Below, one piece after another: positions 48,961 to 59,257 of a stretch of 64,000 nt of DNA (its first letter is position 1; every line of letters starts with the position of its first letter). Under the pieces are notes generated by a model, which did no database searches, was not told where the DNA came from, and saw only the letters and a program-made list of their open reading frames with translations. Both the position numbers and the translations under genes were made by a program. This DNA is from Holothuria scabra. Lineage: Eukaryota > Echinodermata > Holothuroidea > Aspidochirotida > Holothuriidae. The stretch spans positions 45,666,879-45,730,878 of the forward strand of contig CM074187.1 in NCBI GenBank assembly GCA_037179385.1, read 5' to 3'.

Positions 48961-49484
48961 ATAAAACCAGAGCATGACATTTAAAAACTGCTACAGTAGG
49001 GACAGATGCTTTGACCAATGCATTGTTGTCTACCCCCCCCCCCTCCCCCCATCTTATAATAAACCAACTAGTTCAAGCAGGTCTTTTGTTAAATCAGACT
49101 TGCTCAAACCATAGTTCAGAAAGGGAGCAATACTGTAAATTTACTTTGAATTTTTGAAAATGAATGTCGGGTCACTCTTCATTTCCTTCATGCTACGGTT
49201 GTCAAGGAGACCATTATATTTTAATGATGCAACTTATCATCTCTTATAACTACATAACATATTGCTACCCTTTTAGTATATCTGTAGGCAATTTATAAAA
49301 CTAAAGACAGCTTGTTTGTTATATAAGCTAGTCCTTCTTCTAATATTTTATGCTTCATGTCTTTTAAACATTAGTTGTATTTTATTGCCACAGTTAAAGG
49401 GGAAATCAAAGTTTGACTGTGAGTATGAACCTTTTGTTCCAACACTTCATTTTTCTTGTTTTAAGTGATTATTTACCAGAATCA

Positions 49485-49667
49485 TCAGAAATTAGAATTG
49501 TTGATTTTTTTTATTTTTAAAAAAAAATCATGATTTGAATCAGTAATTTAAATCAAATCGATTTAAATCAGATTTTTTTATTAAATCATGATTTTTTTCA
49601 ATAAAAATCCTGATTTTAATCGTGCTTGTAATCAACGTGATTGAAATCAAACAACCCTGACAGAAAT
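49485..49667. mobile_element. AT-rich hAT-like element with 8-bp TSD
   Basis: The element is 49493-49659 (167 bp). Left TAGAATTGTTGATTTTTTTT, inverted right CAGGGTTGTTTGATTTC. Flanks TCAGAAAT and ACAGAAAT agree at 7 of 8. The interior is a set of nested palindromes around ATCATGATTT and AAATCGATTT. Confidence 0.72.
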
Positions 49668-50934
49668 TGAAGAGGTCTTTAAAGTGAGAAGAAATATTAA
49701 TTGAGTTTTAATTACTGTTGAATAGGAATTTTGTAATTTGGTTTGGGAAACAAAATTCTACAAAGATGCAAGACTAGTCAGCCTCATCCATACGGTTACC
49801 AAAATCCATGATGACATAACACCTTTTGTTAATAACTCAATGTGTGACTGTGGCAAACTTTTTGAGACAAACTCTGGTTGCCTCTTTAATGATAACCAAT
49901 CTGTGTAAGATTCATATTTGTAATGGTTGGATCTATGTTCCTGCAGGGAATCAACACCATTTAGTATTTTACAGGGCTCTCTTCAATTCCTCAGAGCAAT
50001 TTTTGACAGCAAAGTCAAAGTGTTTAGTTTTGATCTCCTGGTTTCATTGTACTGTGATGCTTTGCTGCAATTTTAAGAACACACACACTTTGTACCATGT
50101 ATGCTTTTCCCTATGTAATGTCTACACAAAATCTTTTATATTAACCCATGTGAAGTTTCAAGTCACAACCAATATCTTAACAATTATGTACATTTTATGT
50201 TGCAGATGATTTAGCAAGGTAATAAACCTTTTGTCCTGTACACAATGGCCAAGTTAATGGCATGTTTGCATACCACAAAAGAGAATCAGCTATGGATAAT
50301 AGTGTTACCATGGTGATTACAATTTGCATATGAAATTAACTCAAAGTTAAAATGTGTATTTCTAGACAATACTTTTATCCAAAGGCAGAGTAACTGAAAT
50401 GGTAGTGATTTGTATGTCTAAAAACTGAAAGTGTGTCTGTTAAAAAATGCAAACCTTAGAGATCGATCCAATTGAAGGTTAAGCTGATTAATTTACCTAG
50501 GTATGGAGAACTGCCTCAGAAGCTTATTCAAATTAGTTTTTTTTTTGTTAATAAGGCTTGTAATCATTCAAAAGTTTTGTTTGATCCTTTGCTCGTACAT
50601 CTTTTTTTTTTTTTGAGTGTTTTAACGAAATAGGATAATCTAATATATATATAAAGTAATTTGTCATTTGTTTACATTCTGTAGGAGAGAATTTCTACGG
50701 AGTGGATCAAATTCTAATTGCAATGAATATCAAGGGGGAGGGCTGAGAGACTAGACTCCTCTTTCAGCTGTGGTCTTCCGGCTAACCCCCTTCCTTGCTT
50801 GGTGCTTTTAAATGTGAAGCTTAATAAATGTTGCCAAAAGGAACTAAGTGCTAAGTCTGTGGAAAGTGTGAAGGGCTCAACTTCAGGTTATCATAATAAT
50901 CTGAGCACAGGTACTTCCTAGTATTGAAACAAAT

Positions 50935-51247
50935 TTAAAGGCAGTCAACTCTCACCCAAACCTACAATTCTGTAATACTGTAGTGTACAGGAATTTTCAG
51001 TTGGCACAGCTCTTGGATTGACAGCAAGTCAAAAAAAAGCAGAGTTCTGTGGCTCATATTACACAGCATGAACTGATATGAGAGTGCTTTGACTACTGAT
51101 TTGGTCATGTATACTCACTCTGAATCACTAAACTGAGACTGTCTCTAAATGAGGACTAACTTTAGACGTTTTTATTAGGGAAGGGCTTTGAAAGTAAGAA
51201 GGTTAGGAGAATTGGAACAATTTGGGTTGAGAGGATTAAGCCTTTAA
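50935..51247 (-). mobile_element. MITE family A copy 9
   Basis: TTAAAGGCAGTCAACTCTCACC at the left and TTGAGAGGATTAAGCCTTTAA at the right. The CAGTCAACTCT variant terminus links it to copies 1 and 10, suggesting a subfamily. Confidence 0.82.
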
Positions 51248-52460
51248 GGTGCCCTATGGTGTCAGAAGCAGTGACGTCCTCAAAAATTTCCCATTTGGGG
51301 GTTATGGGCATTACTGAGGTGTTGATACAGTCACCTCTCCCCCTCCCCTCATCTATAGCATATTTTCAGTGCATGTGGATCTTTAACTAGTTTGATAAAT
51401 AAGAAAAAGGGTTTCAGAGGGTAATGTAACTATTTTTTCAAGATAAAATGTCAATTAATCTTTTGGACAAATAAATAAACTTCTTTATACAGAAGATAAA
51501 TGTGAGCCACCAGTGATTGTACTGTCGGCAAACTTGGAAGTCAGTGACCTGCGCTTGAGGGCATTCTCTGCTACTGATTCTCAATTGTCAACATAATCTT
51601 CCACATTCACATACATTAAGACTTGTAAGGAATCTGCAGTCTATATCATTGGCAGCTTCCTGTGTGATTGGATGGCTCTGTTTTCTGTCAGATTTTAGTA
51701 TTGAATCAAATATGCTTACGGCTGCCTTACCAAAAACAAATCTTAAAATTGGAAAAACACTCGTTTGGGACTTGAGTATTAATTGTATTGCAAGGAAGTT
51801 GTAAAGAAAGCAGAAAGACTGAAAGGAAGAACGACTTACACAAAAACATGCGTTGATTTAAAAAAAACAAGGCTATCATCAATTTTTTTTTATTGTTAAC
51901 ATGTCAATTTGTGTTGGAATATACATATGGAAGTGCTTGCTACTTATACATAAAAACAGTTGCTATTTACAACCATGTGGGTGACGCTTTTGTCTTTGCT
52001 GTGTACGTCAACGCTATCAAATCACCAATGGTGATCATTAAAATAAATGATTTATGTAGAATTGCACCTAACATGGATATGTTTATGGTTTAATTGGGCA
52101 AGGATTACCATTGTTATGCAGTTTCATTCACTGATAATCTAAGAAATTACCAGGTGATGAAATAGAACTAAAAATGAAATTGATTAAGTTGATCGTTGGC
52201 ATTCCACTGATGAGTGAAGCTTGTTGATAGATACTGTAAGGTCATATAAGTATCCTGGAGAATATGTCCTTGGTATGACAGATAAGAGATTGATACAAAT
52301 TACAACTTCAATACATGGACAACTAAAACCTTCAGGTTGGCACTTCTGCTTTTAATATCAAGTGTAAAAAAAACTGAGTCTAGATTTTTTTTTTAAGTGG
52401 TTTTAAATAGAAGTATATAGCTTGCTTCAGTATCTGCAGTCAGTTGCTTCAGTTAGGAGA

Positions 52461-52575
52461 TTAAAGGCAGTCAAAATTGTCACCACAAAATGTTATTTTA
52501 CCCATAGTTTTTAAAAATTCTCAATAGGCACAGCTCTTTGACTTTGGTCTAATTTAAAAATTTGTAAGTGCATTT
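52461..52575 (-). mobile_element. MITE family A copy 10, truncated
   Basis: TTAAAGGCAGTCAAAATTGTC, then AATTCTCAATAGGCACAGCTC and CTTTGACT. Only about the first 115 bp are recognisable; the other end is gone. Confidence 0.65.
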
Positions 52576-52758
52576 TAGAGATGATGAAATGCATTTTAAA
52601 GACCTTTTCCAAATAGCTATCACAAACGATAGTGGTATAGGATGTTGATGTAGTTAGTGAGATGAGATTTAATGACACACTAACATGAACGTGTTTATAG
52701 TGTCAGTCAACTCGATAAAAAATTCAATTGTGGTTAACAAGTTTGGTTTCCCTTTCAT

Positions 52759-52824
52759 TGCCTCTTACGGCAGGCTAGAAATACTGTGGGCATATTCTAC
52801 AACCCCCAGCCCACTGGGGGCAGG
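52759..52824 (+). repeat. Short repeat shared with 11341
   Basis: Second copy of the GCATATTCTAC-CAGCCCAC block; it lies about 90 bp before SINE copy 8. Confidence 0.55.
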
Positions 52825-52912
52825 ATGTTGGTGTAAGTCATTTTTTTGCCATATGGCAAAAAATATGAAATGCCATTGACAAAAATAGCAAGTACCAAAA
52901 CCATATCCCACC

Positions 52913-53646
52913 GACTGCATGGTCAAGTGGTTAGGGCAGGCTTCCTCAAACAGCGACATGGTTTGGAGTGGCGCAAAGAAATACTGATAGAATACTGAAA
53001 AATTTAACTTTTCATAACTTTTTTGACAAGAATTGTTCTGTCTCACACAAAGGTGCTGTAAATAAATCTAATACTTCCCACAGACTAAGGTCACATACTG
53101 ACAAGGATATAATAATGTTCTATTTGTTCTCACAAGAAAGTTAAAGCACCGTCATTGTTTACATTCATTAGAGTCAGTGCTTTGTCCATTCACTGGTAAC
53201 GTTGAATCAAAAAAAATGTTAAGTTTGTGAAAGATTTTGACCGTGAAAATTGATCAAATTTTGCAGCATTTTGGATGCAAGCCCTTCTGAAATGCAAAAG
53301 TTTTCAAAAGGGGAGGGGGACACCCCCTCCCCTTATACCCCTCCCTCAGGACAGCCACTAGTGGGGCATTGTATTAATAGCATTTAGCAATGTGGTGCTC
53401 CAGAAAATTTCATTGAGGAAGCCTGGGTTAGAGCATTCAACTCGCAGTCAGGAGGTTGAGAGCTCGAGTCCTGGCCAGGTCATACTGAAGACTTTGAAAA
53501 TGGAACCTACTCCCCTTGTGCTTGGTGCTCAGTATGAGCAATTGAGTTAGGAAAACAATTGGCCAGTGAGCCACAACAGAAAAAAGAACATGGCCAGCTT
53601 GATTTCAACCTGGGCCATAATTCATTCGATCTAACCTTACCTAACC
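52913..53646 (+). mobile_element. SINE copy 8, split by a hAT element
   Basis: The head is at 52913-52936 (GACTGCATGGTCAAGTGGTT) and the rest at 53426-53646 (GAGCTCGAGTCCTGGCC, GAAGACTTTGAAAATGGAA, GCCAGTGAGCCACAAC, TCTAACCTTACCTAACC). It belongs to the same subfamily as copies 6 and 7. Confidence 0.88.
52937..53425. mobile_element. hAT-type element inserted into a SINE
   Basis: 489 bp with perfect 13-bp termini CAGGCTTCCTCAA and, inverted, the same. The flanking 8-mers GGTTAGGG (52929-52936) and GGTTAGAG (53426-53433) are two copies of the tRNA-like head of a SINE, which continues on both sides. The interior includes a C-rich block (CACCCCCTCCCC) like the element at 2116. Confidence 0.9.
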
Positions 53647-53668
53647 TGAAGTTTATATACTGTCATCT

Positions 53669-53818
53669 GCAGTGCTGGAAAAAATGTTTATTTCCAAGGA
53701 AGGGACTAGAATTTCCCACAATTCTTCTTTTATTATTTTGTATAGAAAAGGGAAATTTCCCTCCAGATGCCCAAATTTCCCGGGAAGGAGCCTCCCAGCT
53801 TCCCAACTTTTTCCCCTA
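53669..53818 (+). repeat. Repeat H, copy 3
   Basis: CAGTGCTGGAAAAAATGTTTA, AATTTCCCACAATTCTTC and GGGAAGGAGCCTCCCAGC then TTCCCAACTTTTTCCCC, matching copy 2 inverted. Confidence 0.58.
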
Positions 53819-54645
53819 AGCATGGTCATTAAAATTTTAAGATGTTTCAATGTTACGATATACACTGTCTGACATCACAGTGGGGAAAACACCTTTGAAA
53901 AACTATATGCAGTTCCCTTCTCACACAAACTCATTTGAACATCCTAACTTTGGTTGTGCTTCCTCAAATGCCCAAATCTGAGCTAAAAACATTCTTCAGC
54001 TGTATTTTGCATTGCTGGAAGATGCATTTCTTGCTCAGTGTGTAAAGTTATGTTAAAAAAATTGGCAGCAGACCATCTTTTGATTTTAAAAGTGAACATG
54101 GCAGGCTGTTTGCCCCTTTTTTGTACCTCACAATATGTCTCTGATCAGAAAACAAGGTGTCACAAATATTTGAGTTCTTTATCTTCTTTCAATCCATTTT
54201 CTGGGGATTTTCGATCTGTACTTGCCTGCAAGTACAAATAGTCTAGTTCTCGAGGGATCTGATGATAGGAGAACGACAAAGTTTTCAGACTGTATTGTTT
54301 TTCTAAGTAACACTTACTTTACAGCTCAGTTTGTATTTTGGTTTGATGTTATTGTTTCATTTTCGTGAAAGACTTTCACTCAGGATCGTATCTGATGTTG
54401 CCTAAAGTGAAAAAAAGAATAGCTTGTTTGATATCAGGACTTTGTGGTGATAAGAACTAGCATTGAAAAATGTTGTAAATGTGTCCAGGAATGTGCCCTT
54501 TCATATTTGATGTAAAAGGCATAATTGACAACCTCATCGTCATCAAAATTTTTATCAAAACCCATCAAAACTTTACTGTTATGAAAGATGAATACTGTTT
54601 CAGACTGTGGAGATAAGAGAAGAATGTGAATTTGTGATGTACAGT

Positions 54646-54870
54646 ACAGTGGCTCTGCTATGGAGGGCAAGAGGGGCCATTTGCCCCCCTGATTTGTCCT
54701 TAAGTTGTCCCCCCACTTGCCCTCCCAGTTAGGTCATATAGGAGTTTGGTTAACAGAAAAAATAAATACTATACCTCTCCTGAGACTAAAATTTCCATCC
54801 AGAGATATGCTAAAATCCCAGAACTTCGGGGCTCCGGGGGCTTGGTCCCATGGAACCCCACCCCAGGAAC
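54646..54870 (+). mobile_element. Possible hAT-type fragment, one end only
   Basis: Starts GTACAGTACAGTGGCTCTGC, like the CAGTGG termini of the elements at 15036 and 40955, followed by the typical GAGGGCAAGAGGGGCC. I could not find the other terminus, so the end given is arbitrary. Confidence 0.4.
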
Positions 54871-55431
54871 AGGTGCTTTGTGCTGGGTTTCACACTGAAC
54901 CTCCAAATTATTTACCCCCAACATTATCTTAGTTTTCTCCCTAATGTTAACATTCCAGCACCATCCTTGGTGATGTAGAATCATGAGGGGCTCAATTAGG
55001 GAGCCAATGTGTAATATGTTATCTGTTGTTTTTCTTTTGTCTAGGGCAGTTACAATGGTTGCTTGTTCTGAGATCATGTTGGAGTGTATTTATTACTTTG
55101 AGCATGCTGAGATTATACCCATCAGAGTTAGGTAGCTTCCAAATACCCACTGTTTGCCACTTATGGTTGCCTATTACGTAACTAATCATATACAGTTCTC
55201 TCAGGTTGCACTCAGTGTAGCCTGTACATATCAAAGGGTGTTATACCATAAGTAAACTCGTACAGTCCAAGTAGTGGGGTGTATTTTCAGAAGAAATTTC
55301 TGGGTTCAGGGTGCTTACAAAGCAGGCACGACAGATAAAGTTACAGTGATATGAGGACAGAGAGTGCTAAAAATTGAAACGGAGCCGACTGCTGTAATAT
55401 ACTAATCCAAGTTGGGCTGTCCACAGCATTA

Positions 55432-55553
55432 CTTTTCCAGTTCATGCTCACTGGTTTATTTTCCCTATTGCATTGCTTATGTTGAGCACCATGCACAATG
55501 GCAGTAGGTTCTATTTTTACAGCTTTGGTTTGACCACTTGACTTTGCAATCGG
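55432..55553 (-). mobile_element. SINE copy 9, internal deletion
   Basis: CATGCTCACTGGTTTATTTT, GCACAATGGCAGTAGGTTC, then directly GACCACTTGAC-TTGCAATCGG, which is the inverted head of copy 8. The box B segment is missing. Confidence 0.7.
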
Positions 55554-55630
55554 TTAGTCCAAGCAACTAAAGTTATGTTTTGGTTTTGGAACTCTTTTTA
55601 ACCTTTTTTTTTTTCTTTCTTTTTTTATAG

Positions 55631-55733
55631 ACCTGGAATTATTGTCTAATCCAGTTGATGTAAGAGACGTTTATGATGGTGACACCGCTCGATTTGAATG
55701 CAATGCACAGGGTATTGGACCTTTACAATACAT
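55631..55733 (+). CDS. Ig domain 2, first half, DCC/neogenin-like receptor
   Basis: A 103-nt exon with a T-rich acceptor tract ending TTTATAG and a strong donor CAT/GTAAGT. It joins the Ig1 exon in phase 1 (Asn codon split) and leaves in phase 2. The translated segment begins LELLSNPVDVRDVYDGDTA and continues to FECNAQGIGPLQY, with the B-strand cysteine about 24 residues in. It stops just before the core tryptophan, which is the first full codon of the next exon. It was too short to be found by ORF length and was recognised from the splice sites and frame. A family A MITE begins 57 bp after the donor. Confidence 0.82.
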
Positions 55734-55790
55734 GTAAGTATGAGGAGGATGAAGCATGCCTATCATTATGTTGTTTAAGGAATAAAATTC

Positions 55791-56085
55791 TGAAAGGACC
55801 AATCCTCTTAGCCCAAACTACAATTCTTGTAGGGGTTTACCAAAATTCTCAATTTTTTCAGCTTTTTGATTGGCATCTTATTCAAACTATACATAGTACC
55901 AAAGCTTATTACACAGCATGAACTGTGCTGAGAGTGTTTATATTATACACATCAAGTTTTTTGATACTCACCCTGAGATGAGATTGTGTCAGGATAAGGA
56001 TGAATATAAGACAGTTGTGGGAGGGGCTTAAGTAAGAAGGTTAAGAGAATTGGCAATGTTTGGGGTGAGAGAATTGGGCCTTTAA
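55791..56085 (-). mobile_element. MITE family A copy 11, next to the Ig2a donor site
   Basis: Begins 57 bp after the donor GTAAGT of the exon ending at 55733. Left TGAAAGGACCAATCCTCTTA, right GGGGTGAGAGAATTGGGCCTTTAA. Interior GGGAGGGGCTTAAGTAAGAAGG is typical. Confidence 0.83.
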
Positions 56086-56519
56086 AGGTACAAACCGTTG
56101 CCAAACCATACAGTATCACAAGTGAAATACAGAATGCATATACAACACATTTATCTGATTTGTTGCGTAAGTAATATTTTCCTTGTAACAATCTTCCCAT
56201 CAAATTTATGCAAACAGTATGAAGTGGTCAAAGTACTATTTGAAAAGTAAATGTACCACTTGATTAGACATATATTGGCCCAAAGAAGCATTCTTAGATC
56301 TCCCTTTCAGCCCTAATCCAGCAGATTGATACTTTGAGGTCATTTGAGGACCAATCTTTGTCTACCTATCATGCAATTCTTTCCGATGGGTCATTGATAT
56401 GCTTTTGGTTAGTTTACATCTAACCTTGCTCACTCTTCAATGTGTTCATTGACTTTAACCCTGGAATTAAAAGATTATGAGACCTTCAATAAATGTAATG
56501 TAAATGAAATTTAGGTGGT

Positions 56520-56603
56520 CTATTTTGGTCCTCACATACCTCCTATCACCCTATGTATACCATTTAGACCTAATTTACAGTTTGGCAAAATAATCACAAG
56601 GTG
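56520..56603 (-). repeat. Repeat F, copy 5, truncated
   Basis: Reverse strand: AAATGGTATACATAGGGTG and GATAGGAGGTATGTGAGGACC. It ends where SINE copy 10 starts. Confidence 0.6.
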
Positions 56604-56700
56604 GCAAAAACAAGCAGAAGAGCCACAACTGGAAAAAAGGCTGTGGCTTGCTTAACTTATAACAAACGGTTAGAAACTGGGCCGTAAAACTCCATCTAAT
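56604..56700 (+). mobile_element. SINE 3' fragment, copy 10, fused to repeat F
   Basis: Begins within AAAAACAAGCAGAAGAGCC and ends GGGCCGTAAAACTCCATC. The 5' part is replaced by a repeat F fragment with no gap. Confidence 0.7.
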
Positions 56701-57242
56701 GAACTATCACATTGTGACTATCCTACCAGGGGAGGGAATCCTACACCCTGTATTTTCCATCTTCATCTTTTTTCCTGCCATCCCTTACACCACCCAATCT
56801 TGAAAGATGTTTTTCACATTTAGTCATTTTCATTCAGACACCAAGACCTCAAGCCCCTTTTTGCAAAATTATTATCTGTTTCTGTCTTAATTTTCATTAG
56901 TCAATATGATGAAAGTTGATTCAAACAATTGGAACATAAATGTGAATAAAAGATGCATGGAAAAAATTAAAATTTAAGAATGTACACCTTTACATCTGCT
57001 ATTCAGCTTCAATTGAATAACATGTATATTGGAGTCTATTTCAATTATCACTCAAATATTCATTTTAATTGCAGATGGAAATATGGAGATGCTTTTTGAA
57101 TGACATCCACTATAACTTTTACTAATTACAATGAGCATTCTTCTTGTTTTATTGTTTTCATAGACCCTCTTCCAAATCACAGTTACAAAGGATTATGGGA
57201 TAGGGTTTTGGTGCTTGTTGTTTTTGTCAATTGCATTAATTC

Positions 57243-57507
57243 ACTGTAGACGAATCGGGACAAATTGTGATGGTCTGATTTTAGTCGGCCATTACTGGGG
57301 TCCATCACCTTTAATCTTTAAATTTCTTTCCTTACCTGTTGCATGGATGGTTGTAAACTGAAGTGTATCTTGATTTTCTCAACTTCACTGAATACGAGGA
57401 CTTGAAATTCATGTAGACAATAAATGCAGACGATTAAAGGCTAATGGACCCCACTAATGGCTGCCTACAGTCACTGAAAACAAGTGCTAATCGGATTTGT
57501 CTATAGT
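57243..57507. mobile_element. TIR element with GGGGTCCAT motif
   Basis: 265 bp. Left ACTGTAGACGAATCGG and, inverted right, ACTATAGACAAATCCG. Inner inverted pair CATTACTGGGGTCCATCA and, inverted, CATTAGTGGGGTCCATTA. No clear target duplication. Confidence 0.68.
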
Positions 57508-58744
57508 AAATAAGTGACACACACCAACATCCTATTCCACAATCCTTAGTAATGCCTATTTGAAAAAAGTCTTTATTTAAAGTATATGTCATCATCTCTA
57601 AATTGCAGATAGAATAAAACTGGACAATAATCAGTCAGAAGGATTGAAAAATGGTGAATGATATCTTTTTTAACAAAATTTGCCAAAATTAGCTTTACTC
57701 GTTGTACATACTCTTTCATCTCTGATATACATATGTTGATGTAGCAGTGAAAACGTGGCTCTGCACAATACCTTCATTTACTGATACTTGAACAAAATGC
57801 TGGACAAAATCATCTCAGTGTTGTGTTTGGAATATATAAGAGTCTTCAAGAGTCCCACAGCTGTGTAAGATGTCAAGAGTAGTTATATAAAATTAGTATT
57901 GACATGTAACCACATGAGGAAATAAGACCCTCTTCAGAATCGTATTCATCTTCAAATGATGGCCTTATTGTTGAGTTTCTACTTAAAATATCTCGAGTAG
58001 GTTTGCGACAGACTAGTGTGCGTAAGTTTTGACATTTAGAATTTCAAATCAGCTGATTTTTATTTTATTCGGCAAAAAAAATCAAGTTTGGTAGATTTTG
58101 CTTCAATAGTTCCTCATGTGTCAATGTATGAAGGGATTCCTTTGAATAGAAGACATAATCATTCTGAGTGCGGCGCTCTGGGCTGGTACAGGGAAGATTC
58201 TTCATCGCCATGATCACCTGACAGCTGAGTCTCAAGATAATGCCACATTAACTCTTACAATTTCTTTTCTATCCCTTCTTTTCTCCTGCATTCTCGTTTC
58301 TGCCTAAGGGAAGGGTTACCATAGCAATTTAGGACCTGCAAATGCCATGACTGTCATACGTCTAGGTTTTTTTGATTTAAATTTAAGATTGAGCCAAGAT
58401 GGCTGATGAATACAAATTGAAAGGCTACTCTACGGTATAACACCTGTTGCAATAGGCATTCTGACTCTGCATTTCTTTATCTTCTGTCATACACATTAAT
58501 CTGTGACCTGGATGAACGAATGTACTGCATGCAGACTTGACATAAATTCTAGTACATAAGTGAGCACAAACCTTGAATACATTTTTACATGTTTGATAAC
58601 ACCAACTCAAAGTCTGTCTTGCAGGCAAGTGGAAAGCTGTATAAAGCGGCCAGCACACAATTACATTTTGGGATTGAATGTGGTTTTTTCAACTTTCACC
58701 TATTTTTATCTTCCGAATTGTCTAAATACCCACGGTTGGACCTA

Positions 58745-58802
58745 AAAACACACCAGCAAACAAAACAAATAAACAAACAAACCGATACACAAACAAATAA
58801 AT
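58745..58802 (+). repeat. AAAC-rich simple repeat
   Basis: Irregular AAAC and AAAT units (CAAACAAAACAAATAAAC). A GAAAC-type run of the same kind is at 13838-13872. Confidence 0.75.
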
Positions 58803-59257
58803 GATACTGTTGGTTAAGACTCTTACACTCTGTGGAGGGTACATTTAAAACAAATTTATATTGAAACCAGGGGACAAAACAAACAAGAAATTTGTTTCCA
58901 TTTCCAGGTAAAGGAGATAAATTTCTTGAAAAATTCCTTTTATTTTGGAAACCATTGACAAAGAAGATTCATGTTTGTACAAGTTGTAATGTACAAAACA
59001 AAAAGAAGAAAGCTATCAAATTCTGCGTCAGTGAAAGAGTTTTTACCAATGCACACTAATATGAATGCAAAGGAAATAGAAAATGACAGTCAATGTTATA
59101 AATGCAACCTGTTAGTAACCATTTGGAAACTGATACGCATTAAAGTGCTCTCCTAGTAATAGTTGCCAAATGTTAATTATTGAGCAACTCATTCAGTACT
59201 GTAATGAAGTTACAAATTATTGGGTGCTTTAAAGTATTGGACAAGCTCCTGCATTTT

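Larger units (their letters stand above)
35790..55630 (+). other. Intron between Ig1 and Ig2 exons (19.8 kb)
   Basis: Bounded by GTGAGT at 35790 and TATAG at 55630. It holds at least nine TTAA-type MITEs, six hAT-type elements or fragments and three SINEs (listed separately). Nothing recognisable is seen in 36179-39715 (the longest repeat-poor stretch, with only a T-rich tract at 37195-37248), 43904-44810, 45426-47055, 47261-48248, 49668-50934, 51248-52460, 53819-54645 and 54871-55431. Confidence 0.8.

Noticed and set aside
49826..50209. Open frame of 127 codons on the + strand
   Set aside because: The translation is rich in Cys, Leu, Ile and Phe without any motif, as expected from AT-rich DNA; no splice or start context supports it.
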